From Methanobacterium_D sp040373355 (GTDB lineage Archaea; Methanobacteriota; Methanobacteria; Methanobacteriales; Methanobacteriaceae), in assembly GCF_047495555.1 (NCBI RefSeq), contig NZ_CP166866.1, forward strand, positions 1,524,001 through 1,588,000: DNA of 64,000 nt, in the 5' to 3' direction. Under the pieces are notes generated by a model. That model was not told the origin of the DNA. It saw only the letters and a list, made by a program, of their open reading frames with translations, and searched no databases. Position numbers and translations under genes: made by a program. Positions 55,883 to 64,000 of the stretch are shown here, piece by piece. The first letter of the stretch is position 1. Every line of letters begins with the position of its first letter.

Positions 55883-56902
55883 TTAATGTTTTATTAAACC
55901 GTCACTTACACCTCTAATTAATGATTTGAATTTTTCCATATCCCTTCGATAAATTAAATAATCAAAGGATTCTACCCAGAATCTAAATAAAAAGAAGTAA
56001 ATAAAAAATGATCCTTTTTGGCTGAGTTTACCATGTTCTTTAATGAAATATAATCTATTTCTGTTAAGATAGTATATTTTAAAATAATTCGGGCTTGAAG
56101 ATCCATATTTATGCCATATTTTTGATTTATACGAATAAATAGATTTATATCCATACTTTTTACCTGTAAAACACCAGTTTACATCTTCCCAGTACATAAA
56201 ATAAGAGGAATCAAGAGAACCTACTTTGTTTATAACTTCTTTTTTACATAAAAGACATGCTCCGCTAATATAATCTAATTCAAGATTTTTATCATATTTT
56301 CCATCGTCTATTTTATGAAAAGCAATTTCATGGACAACACCATGTTTAAAATCTACATTTCCCCCTCCGCCAGCTTGTATCCTATTTTTATCATTATATA
56401 AATAGGTTTTCGCACCTACAAAACCGATATCAGTCTGACTTTCAGCTGTTTTAACAAGTTCTTTTAGAAAATCTTTATCAACAACAGTATCATTATTCAA
56501 AAGCAGAACATAATCAGTATAAATGGAATTCATCGCATATTTGATTCCTACATTATTTCCTTGTGCAAACCCGTAATTCTTATTATTTTTGATAATTATT
56601 AGATTATGATTTAATTTATCATCATTAATTGATGGGATATTAGCAGATTCAGATTCTTTTTCTGAATATTCTATGATTTTTATAGGTTTGCTATTAGGAT
56701 TATATTGGAAGAAGTCAGATTTTACTTCATTTTTACCTTCACAATATTCCTTTATTTTTTCTACAGAATTATCAGATGAATTATTATCAACTAAAATAAC
56801 CTGATAATTGGGATAATCAATTTGATACAGTGATTCTAAACATTCTACAGTATCTTTCCATCCATTCCAGTTGAGAATTATTATAGAAACATGGGGATAC
56901 AT
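55883..56902 (-). CDS. GT2 glycosyltransferase, paralogue 2
   Basis: 339 residues with the same layout as the other two: VSIIILNWNGWKDTVECLES, a 50-residue charged insert after VEKIKEYCEGK, LNNDTVVDKDFLKELV, and the YFMYWEDVNWCFTGKKYGYK catalytic region ending with a hydrophobic C-terminus. The WxxD/ED motif implies a rhamnosyl- or similar transferase; the sugar cannot be predicted. It starts 93 nt from the gene before it. Confidence 0.9.
   Translation of the reverse strand: MYPHVSIIILNWNGWKDTVECLESLYQIDYPNYQVILVDNNSSDNSVEKIKEYCEGKNEVKSDFFQYNPNSKPIKIIEYSEKESESANIPSINDDKLNHNLIIIKNNKNYGFAQGNNVGIKYAMNSIYTDYVLLLNNDTVVDKDFLKELVKTAESQTDIGFVGAKTYLYNDKNRIQAGGGGNVDFKHGVVHEIAFHKIDDGKYDKNLELDYISGACLLCKKEVINKVGSLDSSYFMYWEDVNWCFTGKKYGYKSIYSYKSKIWHKYGSSSPNYFKIYYLNRNRLYFIKEHGKLSQKGSFFIYFFLFRFWVESFDYLIYRRDMEKFKSLIRGVSDGLIKH
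56420..56472 (-). repeat. 53-bp segment identical in GT2 paralogue 3
   Basis: Identical to 58648-58700 over 53 bases and encoding ELVKTAESQTDIGF in both genes. It shows a second patch of exact sharing, this time between paralogues 2 and 3. Confidence 0.75.
56804..56872 (-). repeat. 69-bp segment identical in GT2 paralogue 1
   Basis: Counterpart of 54446-54514 (see there). A shorter, less exact version is present at 59031-59100 in paralogue 3. Confidence 0.8.
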
Positions 56903-56915
56903 AAGATCAACAATA

Positions 56916-58061
56916 TTATTTTTCTTCTTCTAAAGCTTCGATAAATGTTTTTTCGATTATATCTGCCACTCGATTCCATGTAAATTTTTGAGCAGTTTTT
57001 AGACCATTTTCTTTAAGTTTAAGAGCTAAATCGTTATCTTTTAATATTTTCAGAATTGCTTCAGCAAGGGATTCTGGACTTTTTATAGGTACCATAAGGG
57101 CATTTTTACCATTATCAATGTAATCTCTAACTCCCAAACAATCAGTAGTCACAACGGGAGTTCCACAAGCCATTGCTTCAAGTGGGGGCAATCCAAAACC
57201 TTCTATATGGGATGGAAAAACAAAAAGATCAGATGAACTGTATAATTCAGCTAGTTTTTCATCACTTGGACTTGCAAAGAATGTATAGTTAAACTTAATA
57301 TTATTTTTTTCAACTAATCCTTTGAAAGTATCTTTACTGCAAACTATAATAAGATTAAAGTCCCTAATTTCTTCATATACTATATTTAAAGCATTAATAA
57401 GGTCACTATCTCCTTTATAATCAAATCCTCTAAAAATACCCATGATTTTTGGTACTTTGAAATCATTTAATATATTTTTTCGAGGATAGAAGATTTTATG
57501 TTCTATTCCATCTCCACATATAACTGCATCTTTGTTATAATTTTCTTTTATCCAATCTTTAAGCCACGAAGAAATTGTAATGGGACGTAAAGGTAAATAT
57601 AAACTTTCTCTGAAAATTTTATGGTAGTATTCTCCATGTTTTCCTGCTAATTCATCAAAATCCTGAAAGAAATAGAATGGAAGTCCCTTATTACTTCTGT
57701 AAACGGCTGAAACTGTTAAAAACCATGTTGCAACGTTAATATCACAATCCGGAGTAGATTCTGCCAGCGGTTTAACTAAATCTGGTTCAAATCCCATTTT
57801 CAGATAGTTTAATGCGGGCCCTATACTGGAAAATCCTAATGATTCCTCTGATTTTATTTTTATCAGTGGATTTATCAGTTTAACAAAATTTGGTTTTTTT
57901 ACGTATATGACTTCAGCTTCAAGTGGAAACCATGAATGATCACCTTCAAGGGATGTAACAGTAACTTCATGACCTTTCTTTGAAAGTCCATTTGCAATTT
58001 CAAAGGTTGCCCTTACTCCTCCAGTCATCGATGTTGAAAATAGTGTAAAATTTATCTTCAT
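56916..58061 (-). CDS. GT4 glycosyltransferase
   Basis: 381 residues. MKINFTLFSTSMTGGVRATFEIANG opens with the TGGVRA acceptor loop. GIFRGFDYKGDSDLINALN, and then HIEGFGLPPLEAMACGTPVV, form the donor site. It resembles surface-glycan GT4 enzymes. It lies 55 nt downstream of GT2 paralogue 3 and 13 nt before paralogue 2, in one leftward unit. Confidence 0.9.
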   Translation of the reverse strand: MKINFTLFSTSMTGGVRATFEIANGLSKKGHEVTVTSLEGDHSWFPLEAEVIYVKKPNFVKLINPLIKIKSEESLGFSSIGPALNYLKMGFEPDLVKPLAESTPDCDINVATWFLTVSAVYRSNKGLPFYFFQDFDELAGKHGEYYHKIFRESLYLPLRPITISSWLKDWIKENYNKDAVICGDGIEHKIFYPRKNILNDFKVPKIMGIFRGFDYKGDSDLINALNIVYEEIRDFNLIIVCSKDTFKGLVEKNNIKFNYTFFASPSDEKLAELYSSSDLFVFPSHIEGFGLPPLEAMACGTPVVTTDCLGVRDYIDNGKNALMVPIKSPESLAEAILKILKDNDLALKLKENGLKTAQKFTWNRVADIIEKTFIEALEEEK

Positions 58062-58116
58062 TTTATCCTCACTTATAATAAATTTGATTAAATATAAATT
58101 TCCAATTAGTAATTAT

Positions 58117-59127
58117 TTAAACTTTAAAACCATCTAAAATTGCGCTTAAATAATTTTTATAACCTTTTATGTCTTTTTTGTTTATTAAGAAGTATTTACT
58201 TTCCAATAAAAATATGAAAGCAAAAAATTTTACTATAAACTTAAAATAGTCTTTTTTATTTTTATTTTTTCTCATAAAGTAAATACGATTTCTGTAGAAA
58301 TAGTATTCTTGAAAGTAGCTTTGACTTGAAGAACCTACTTTGTGCCATATCTTTGATTTATAAGAGTATGCTGACTTATATCCGTATTTTTTACCTCTAA
58401 TTCCCCAATCTGCATCTTCCCAGTACATGAAGTAATTAGTATCCATTAAGCCAATTTTTTTAAGCATTTCTGCCTTGCAAAGTACGCAGGAACCTGAAAT
58501 GTAATCAAGATCAGTTTCTATGTCATAACTTCCATCATCTATATGGTTTAAGCCTAATTCAAGAGTAAGGAATCTGGAACTTATATAGCTTCCCCCAGCT
58601 ACTTGTATTATATTTTCTTTATCATAAAAGAAGGTTTTTGCACCTATAAAACCGATATCAGTCTGACTTTCAGCTGTTTTAACAAGTTCTTTTAGAAAAT
58701 TCTTTTCAACTACGGTGTCGTTATTAAGGAGTAAAATATAATCTGGTTGAAGGTTTTTAAGAGAAAAACATATACCTATGTTGTTCCCTCCTGCAAAACC
58801 ATAATTTTTATCGTTTTTAATAAGTATCAACCTGGAATCTTCAGCGTTAAATTTTTTTGTATTGTTTTTAAAAAATTCTAGTTCTTTATTAGTGTATTCA
58901 CTGACTTTAATTGGTTTGATAATATCATAGTGTAAATATTTAGATTTAGGTTCAATTTTGCCTTCACAATATTCTTTTATTTTTTCAACTGAATTGTCTT
59001 TAGAATCGTTATCAATTAAAATTATATCATAGTTGGGGTAATTTATTTGATATAATGATTCCAGACATTCTAGGGTATCTTTCCATCCATTCCAGTTGAG
59101 AATTATTATAGAAACATTGGGATACAT
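58117..59127 (-). CDS. GT2 glycosyltransferase, paralogue 3
   Basis: 336 residues. VSIIILNWNGWKDTLECLES, an insert of about 50 residues after KEYCEGKIEPKS, LLNNDTVVEKNFLKELV and YFMYWEDADWGIRGKKYGYK match its two paralogues. First gene of the leftward run; the ATG at 59127 has GAGGAAAATTT upstream. The intergenic region to the divergent gene at 59269 is 141 bp and must hold both promoters. Confidence 0.9.
   Translation of the reverse strand: MYPNVSIIILNWNGWKDTLECLESLYQINYPNYDIILIDNDSKDNSVEKIKEYCEGKIEPKSKYLHYDIIKPIKVSEYTNKELEFFKNNTKKFNAEDSRLILIKNDKNYGFAGGNNIGICFSLKNLQPDYILLLNNDTVVEKNFLKELVKTAESQTDIGFIGAKTFFYDKENIIQVAGGSYISSRFLTLELGLNHIDDGSYDIETDLDYISGSCVLCKAEMLKKIGLMDTNYFMYWEDADWGIRGKKYGYKSAYSYKSKIWHKVGSSSQSYFQEYYFYRNRIYFMRKNKNKKDYFKFIVKFFAFIFLLESKYFLINKKDIKGYKNYLSAILDGFKV
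58648..58700 (-). repeat. 53-bp segment identical in GT2 paralogue 2
   Basis: Counterpart of 56420-56472 (see there). Confidence 0.75.
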
Positions 59128-59268
59128 AAATTTTCCTCATGATAAAATGTTTGTTAAATCTTTGGAAGATTATCATAATTGAATTTAAAATTTAAATGAT
59201 GCAAAGACTTTAATATTTAATATTATAAAAGACTTTTGAATAATTATATACTTTTTATGATGAGAACC

Positions 59269-60420
59269 ATGAGTGAAGAAAAAAAACAGCTTAAAATTGC
59301 CTTTATAAATGCAACGGATCCTAGAGATAAAAAATCCCTTTCAGGAACAATTTATTATATGGCCCAATCTCTACAGAGACATTGTGGTGAAGTTTGTTAT
59401 ATTGGCCCTTTGGAAACAAAAATGCAACCTATAACTAAATATTTAGGTGATTTTTTGGGTTATATATTCAAAAAAAATTATTTTTATGATCACAGTACTA
59501 TTTTATCCCGTAGTTACGCGAGAATAATAAAAAATAAACTCAAAAATGAGTCATTCGACGTAATATTTGCTCCATTTGCATCAACTGAAATTGCTTTTTT
59601 AAATAGTGAAATTCCAATAATTTATTTATCAGATGCAACTTTTGATTTAATTAGCAATACAGAATATTTTCCAGATGTTTTAGATATTTCAAAAAAAGAA
59701 GCAGAATTAATTGAGAAAAAAGCAATAGAAAAAGCAAATTTATTATTATATCCTTCTAAATGGGCTGCTAATTCAGCTTTAAACCATTATTTTTCTGAAA
59801 AATCTAAAGTGCACGTTGTTCCATTTGGGGCAAATATTGAAGAAATACCACCAAAAGAAGTTATAATGAAAAAGAAAAGGTTAGGTAAATGCAAACTATT
59901 ATTTTTAGGGGTAGATTGGGAAAGAAAAGGCGGTAGACTAGCCTTTGAAACTCTTTTAGAGCTTGAAAATAGGGGAATTATGGCAGAATTAACTGTCGTT
60001 GGTTGTATTCCTCCTGAAGAATTTAAACATGATAAAATGGCAGTAATACCATTTCTAGATAAAAATGATGATGTTCAATTTAAAAAATTGGAAAATTTAT
60101 TCATTGAAAGCGATTTTTTAATTCTTCCTACCAGGACTGAAGCTTATGGAATTGTTTTTTGTGAAGCTAATGCTTTTGGGTTACCGGTTATAACAACAGA
60201 TACTGGTGGAGTTTCTAGCATAATAAATGATGGAATAAATGGTTTTATGTTACCATTAGATGCAAAACCCGAAGATTATGCTAAATTAATAAAGGATATT
60301 TATCTTGATGATGAAAAATATAATAAAATGGTGGTTTCTAGTAGAGAATTATTTGAAGATAAATTTAATTGGGATCATTGGGGAAAAGAAGTTTTTAATT
60401 TGATTAATGAAAAATTATAA
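59269..60420 (+). CDS. GT4 glycosyltransferase
   Basis: About 383 residues. LKIAFINATDPRDKKSLSGTI opens an N-terminal domain; a short Cys-containing strand CGEVCYIGPLE follows. The C-terminal KLLFLGVDWERKGGRLAFE and TEAYGIVFCEANAFGLPVI define the donor site. I favour ATG 59269 (MSEEKKQ) because the 59236 version begins with a hydrophobic stretch unlike the family. It is divergent from the leftward GT2 run and followed by another GT2 gene after 38 nt. Confidence 0.85.
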   Translation: MSEEKKQLKIAFINATDPRDKKSLSGTIYYMAQSLQRHCGEVCYIGPLETKMQPITKYLGDFLGYIFKKNYFYDHSTILSRSYARIIKNKLKNESFDVIFAPFASTEIAFLNSEIPIIYLSDATFDLISNTEYFPDVLDISKKEAELIEKKAIEKANLLLYPSKWAANSALNHYFSEKSKVHVVPFGANIEEIPPKEVIMKKKRLGKCKLLFLGVDWERKGGRLAFETLLELENRGIMAELTVVGCIPPEEFKHDKMAVIPFLDKNDDVQFKKLENLFIESDFLILPTRTEAYGIVFCEANAFGLPVITTDTGGVSSIINDGINGFMLPLDAKPEDYAKLIKDIYLDDEKYNKMVVSSRELFEDKFNWDHWGKEVFNLINEKL

Positions 60421-60458
60421 TCACTTTTAATGAGGATTGTACCATCGGAGGTCAAAAA

Positions 60459-61310
60459 GTGACTAAAATAGGTATATCTGTAATAATAAACACTTTAAAT
60501 GAAGAAAAATATATAAAAAACTGTTTAGAATCTGTAAAATGGGCTGATGAAATACTTCTTGTTGATATGTACAGTGAAGATAAAACTGTCGAAATAGCAA
60601 AGAGATACACTGATAGGATTTTATATTATGAAAGAATAGGCTATGTAGAACCTGCTAGAAAGTTTGCTTTTGAAAATACGTTAAATGAATGGGTATTAAT
60701 TGTAGATGCTGATGAATTAGTTCCAAAAAAACTTAAAGAAAGGCTAATTCAAATAGTCGAGGACGATTTAGGAGATATAATCAATATACCTCATAATAAC
60801 TATTTTTTTGGAAAGCAAATGAATGGTGCTGGATGGGGACCTCTTCAAGATAAACATCATAGATTTTATAAAAAAACCTTTGTTAATCTTGGAAATGAAA
60901 TTCATTCCCCTCTTCAAATAAAAGATAATGCTAGGATATACGATATTGAAGATCCTGAAGAAGGATTTATACACTTTAACTATATTGACTTTGAACATTT
61001 TGTAGAAAAAATGAACAATTACACTACAATAGAGGCTAAAAATCTTTATGAAGATGGTAAAGATATAAACTTCAAACCTTTAGTAAAACAACTCTTTAAT
61101 GAGTTCAGATTAAGATATTTTAATGCTGGAGGCCGTAAAGATGGTTTTAGAGGATTTTCTTTAAGTCTTATAATGGTAATATATAGATTGCTTACTTACA
61201 GCAAGTTAAAACTGATGAGAGAAAATAATTCAAAATATCCTAGAGAAAAAATATTAGAAAAATATCAGAATATTGCTGATGAAGTTATATCAGAATATTC
61301 TGATAAATAA
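60459..61310 (+). CDS. GT2 glycosyltransferase, KdtX/WaaE-like
   Basis: 283 residues. ISVIINTLNEEKYIKNCLESV and the strand ILLVDMYSEDKTVEIA with VDADE as the DxD motif match the WaaE/KdtX branch that adds hexose to core oligosaccharide in bacteria. Translation starts at a GTG with GGAGGT 7 nt upstream. It is cotranscribed with the GT4 gene before it. Confidence 0.88.
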   Translation: MTKIGISVIINTLNEEKYIKNCLESVKWADEILLVDMYSEDKTVEIAKRYTDRILYYERIGYVEPARKFAFENTLNEWVLIVDADELVPKKLKERLIQIVEDDLGDIINIPHNNYFFGKQMNGAGWGPLQDKHHRFYKKTFVNLGNEIHSPLQIKDNARIYDIEDPEEGFIHFNYIDFEHFVEKMNNYTTIEAKNLYEDGKDINFKPLVKQLFNEFRLRYFNAGGRKDGFRGFSLSLIMVIYRLLTYSKLKLMRENNSKYPREKILEKYQNIADEVISEYSDK

Positions 61311-61327
61311 ATAGTTTCTTTTATATC

Positions 61328-62758
61328 TCAATTTTTATTTCTACTTATTATCTGCTTGAATAAATCATAATCTTTGTCTGTAAAAGTTTTTATGCCAATT
61401 AAAACAACGAAATATATCGTAGTCGCTATTAAAATCTCTAAAAGCAGATTTAATTTAACAAAAAACAGGAATAATCCCATAATAGCGCTTGCAATAGCAG
61501 GTTTTAATAATACTTTATGTACCTTAATTTTGGAAATTAATTGTGAAACTACATAAAAGCTTAAAATGACAGCTATTGCATCAGAAATGACTGTTGCGAA
61601 TGCAGCCCCTAAATAACTGTATTGAGGTATAAGTATTAGATTCAATCCTACATTAAAAATCAACACTACAATTGTTATTTTTAAAACAGTATACTGTTTA
61701 TTTATAGAAGTGAGTAGCGATCCTAGAATATAGTTTAAGAAAGTAAATGGAAGAACCCAGATGAGTATTTGAAGAGCTAATATTGATTCTGTAAATCCGG
61801 ATTTATAAATTAGAAGAATTATTTGATCTGCAAGTAATGTAGTTCCTACTGCTATTGGAAGACTTAAAATTATCAAATATTTAAAAGATTTCTCATAAGC
61901 AGTTATTATTGGTTTTTTTGATGAAATATACATGCTAGAGAGAAACGGGAAAATTGAAGTTGTATATACTGAGGGAATAAATATAAGAGCTTCCATTAGT
62001 TTATAAGCAGCATTGTACCATCCAACTGCTACAACTCCTTTCATAAGTGATAACATAACGGTATCAACTCTAAAAATTAATATAGCAAATATGCTGGTAA
62101 TTGACAATGGAAGTGCTTCTTTAATAACAGGTTTCCAAAAATTGAGGTCTATTTCTACTTTAGGGAATGAGAATTTCCAGGCATAAATAATTAGAAGATA
62201 AATAAAAGTTATTCCTGTGGATATTAGATATATTGAAGCAAATACTATAACATTAGCATGGAAATATATCGCGATTAAAGTACCTACAAGCATAACTACA
62301 CTGTTTATGATAATTCCAATTGACTGATGTTCCATCTCTTCAAATGCTTGAAAAATTGAATTTAGTATACCCGAATAAGAATTAAATATTACAGATATGG
62401 TTATAATGTAAATAACATATTTAACTACTTCAGAATAACCAGAAATAAATGCAAATATAGCTATAAGTCCAAATGTTATGATAGCTAATATCAGTTTTAT
62501 AATAGCGGTATTTTCAACGTATTTATTCACTATTTTTTTATCTCTGGCAACTTCCCTTACAGTCAGGGTACTTATGCCAAGATCGGTAAAAACTGAAAAG
62601 ATTCCAGTTAGTGCAAGTGCAGTTGAAATAATTCCAAATCCCTCAACTCCTAGGTAATTTGCAGTATAAATTGTTGTGAAAAACCCTAAGATATAAGTTA
62701 TAATTGATGCTATAAACAATAATCCTGTATTTTTAGCTATTCTACGTACTGTGCTCAT
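61328..62758 (-). CDS. Wzx-like polysaccharide flippase
   Basis: 476 residues with about fourteen hydrophobic helices in the MOP/MATE superfamily pattern, starting VRRIAKNTGLLFIASIITYILGFFTTIYTANYL, followed by GIISTALALTGIFSVFTDLGIST. It should flip lipid-linked oligosaccharides outward for the cluster's glycan. It converges on the GT2 gene 18 nt away and stands alone on its strand, with 215 AT-rich bases before the acyltransferase. Confidence 0.9.
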   Translation of the reverse strand: MSTVRRIAKNTGLLFIASIITYILGFFTTIYTANYLGVEGFGIISTALALTGIFSVFTDLGISTLTVREVARDKKIVNKYVENTAIIKLILAIITFGLIAIFAFISGYSEVVKYVIYIITISVIFNSYSGILNSIFQAFEEMEHQSIGIIINSVVMLVGTLIAIYFHANVIVFASIYLISTGITFIYLLIIYAWKFSFPKVEIDLNFWKPVIKEALPLSITSIFAILIFRVDTVMLSLMKGVVAVGWYNAAYKLMEALIFIPSVYTTSIFPFLSSMYISSKKPIITAYEKSFKYLIILSLPIAVGTTLLADQIILLIYKSGFTESILALQILIWVLPFTFLNYILGSLLTSINKQYTVLKITIVVLIFNVGLNLILIPQYSYLGAAFATVISDAIAVILSFYVVSQLISKIKVHKVLLKPAIASAIMGLFLFFVKLNLLLEILIATTIYFVVLIGIKTFTDKDYDLFKQIISRNKN

Positions 62759-62973
62759 AAAATTTCATCCCCTATTATAATATAACAATAAAAATTTCAG
62801 AATATAAAATTAGTTAAATAAAATTATTTATTAACCCAATTATTCATTAAATCTTTATAATTATTAATTAAGATTAAATATTACATTTTATATGCTAATG
62901 TTTTAAATCTTCAATTATTTTTTATCAATGTTCAATATTGCCCATAATATAATTTATAAATTTGAAAGTAAGT

Positions 62974-64000
62974 CTATGAATATTTCTTTTTATCAATGTT
63001 TTCAGATTGGATTATATATGATTTAATAGAATTATAGTCCATTAACCATAGTTTTTTTTCAAGTTTTTGAATGTAATATCCTACTATGAATACTCCAGGT
63101 ATGCCTACTATGATTATAATTAAGTTGTAAAATGTGCTGATACTGTATTTATCTAATATTAAAACAAGGATATAAAGAAGTATAATATGGAATAAATAAA
63201 TGGAATAAGAACCCATAGAGATTTTAGAAAGTAAAATATATAATTTAGATAATGTTATTTTTTTAATATTCATGAATTTACTCGTAAAAATATTATTTAA
63301 AATAACATAGATGATTATACATGGAACAAAACTAATAAGAAGATAGTTAAAATTATAGAATTTTTTTGAAATGATTAGTGAGACCAGTAATAGGAAGGAA
63401 AATGCTAAATAATCTAGATAATTATTAGAAAATATTTGATTTTTGTCGTATTTAATCAAACATAATAATATTCCACCTATAAAAATCCAATAATATTTGA
63501 AAAAACTTATTTCTATAAGATTAAAATTTAAGTGAACAATGAATGCAGTTATGAAGATTGCAGAGGATAATGATAGCATATTAATTAATTTTTTTGGACG
63601 AATAATAAGGGGATAAATGAGATAGTACATTATTAGGACACTAATAAACCAAAGGTATGTTTGTTGTCCTTCTGTGAAAAAAAATTCCTGAAGTCCTGCA
63701 ATTGTAGAAATATATGCGGGAATACTGATCGTATATGTACCTACAATCAAAGAACCATAAGTATACAAAGTCCAAATTGTAAATAGGAAAAGTGCAGCCC
63801 AATATAAAGGGAATATTCTTTTTAATCGTTTATTATAAAAATTTATAATGCTTTTTGTGGATTTAAATGAGTTATAGTTATAATATAGGATAAACCCTGA
63901 GACAAAAAAGAATAAACAAAGACCTATTTGTGCAAAAATTAATGAGATAGAATCTAAGTTATTTTGATAAGAGCTAATTTTTATGAAATGAGGAATGTGA
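62974..64000 (-). CDS. Acyltransferase 3 family membrane protein, 5' end outside window
   Basis: The frame from the stop at 62974 remains open through the window edge, adding at least 77 residues beyond the apparent TTG at 63768. The upstream part reads IGLCLFFFVSGFILYYNYN and FYNKRLKRIFPLYWAAL, the classic acyltransferase 3 pattern, so the true start lies outside. About ten hydrophobic helices are visible. It probably O-acylates surface sugars, the usual role in such clusters. The N-terminal catalytic His segment is not visible. Confidence 0.88.
   Translation of the reverse strand, partial: HIPHFIKISSYQNNLDSISLIFAQIGLCLFFFVSGFILYYNYNSFKSTKSIINFYNKRLKRIFPLYWAALFLFTIWTLYTYGSLIVGTYTISIPAYISTIAGLQEFFFTEGQQTYLWFISVLIMYYLIYPLIIRPKKLINMLSLSSAIFITAFIVHLNFNLIEISFFKYYWIFIGGILLCLIKYDKNQIFSNNYLDYLAFSFLLLVSLIISKKFYNFNYLLISFVPCIIIYVILNNIFTSKFMNIKKITLSKLYILLSKISMGSYSIYLFHIILLYILVLILDKYSISTFYNLIIIIVGIPGVFIVGYYIQKLEKKLWLMDYNSIKSYIIQSENIDKKKYS

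Noticed and set aside
53579..59127. Repeated GT2 segments as a CRISPR or transposon signal
   Set aside because: The identical patches lie in frame within coding sequence of paralogous genes and encode the same motif.

Overview
The window looks like a chromosomal segment of a mesophilic methanogenic archaeon of the order Methanobacteriales, probably Methanobacterium or a close relative. The DNA is very AT-rich. Start sites carry GGTGA/GGAGG-type ribosome binding sites, and promoters carry archaeal TATA boxes. Archaeal information genes (LSm, ribosomal protein L37e, PUA protein, toprim protein) occur next to methanogen families: ArfB, FmdE, a NifH-like iron protein, DUF2115, DUF166, DUF371, DUF2206 and an F420-dependent oxidoreductase. 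This identification is an inference from gene content; no rRNA gene is present.

Region 1 (1-9.4 kb) is core genome: a DUF5814-type helicase, ArfB and a PUA protein on the opposite strand, the LSm / L37e / toprim run, PurF and a U32 peptidase. Region 2 (9.4-15.3 kb) is an arsenic resistance locus. An ArsR with an inverted-repeat operator is followed by a DGC-domain protein, a 127-nt block of nested inverted repeats, a thioredoxin-type arsenate reductase, a DUF166 protein, an ACR3 arsenite exporter, an unusual Cys-rich QueG/dehalogenase-like iron-sulfur protein, a zinc-ribbon protein and DUF2115. This is the best candidate for an undescribed system in the window. Region 3 (15.5-24.8 kb) holds a CBS protein overlapping a NifH-family protein, a lipoprotein, a GIY-YIG nuclease, an MFS exporter, a potassium channel fused in frame (apart from one stop codon) to a decayed PAS sensor, FmdE, DUF371 and several small genes.

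Region 4 (25-34 kb) contains a 1157-residue hybrid histidine kinase, a VOC-SRPBCC fusion, a TetR-controlled membrane protein pair, and a DUF134 regulator / NifX-like / ferredoxin set. The same 14-bp palindrome stands before the regulator and again 0.5 kb away. Region 5 (34-44.3 kb) contains a cyclase, an Nramp-like transporter, a GH15 glucoamylase, an F420-dependent oxidoreductase, a universal stress protein, a membrane histidine kinase that ends inside a dead Na+/Ca2+ exchanger gene, a secreted transglutaminase-like protein, an inverted-repeat-rich non-coding stretch and several broken genes. A tRNA-Leu(GAG) lies at 44.4 kb.

Region 6 (45-64 kb) is a cell-surface glycan cluster. It includes GalU, a membrane GT39-like transferase, a DPM-like GT2, a DUF2206 membrane protein, and alternating GT2 and GT4 glycosyltransferases with patches of identical DNA between paralogues. 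It ends with a flippase and an acyltransferase that runs off the window. Several genes carry single-base frameshifts (18.5, 22.0, 31.6 and 41.8-42.1 kb). These are either real decay or sequencing/assembly errors. All functions are read from the sequence and from family knowledge; no database search was run.
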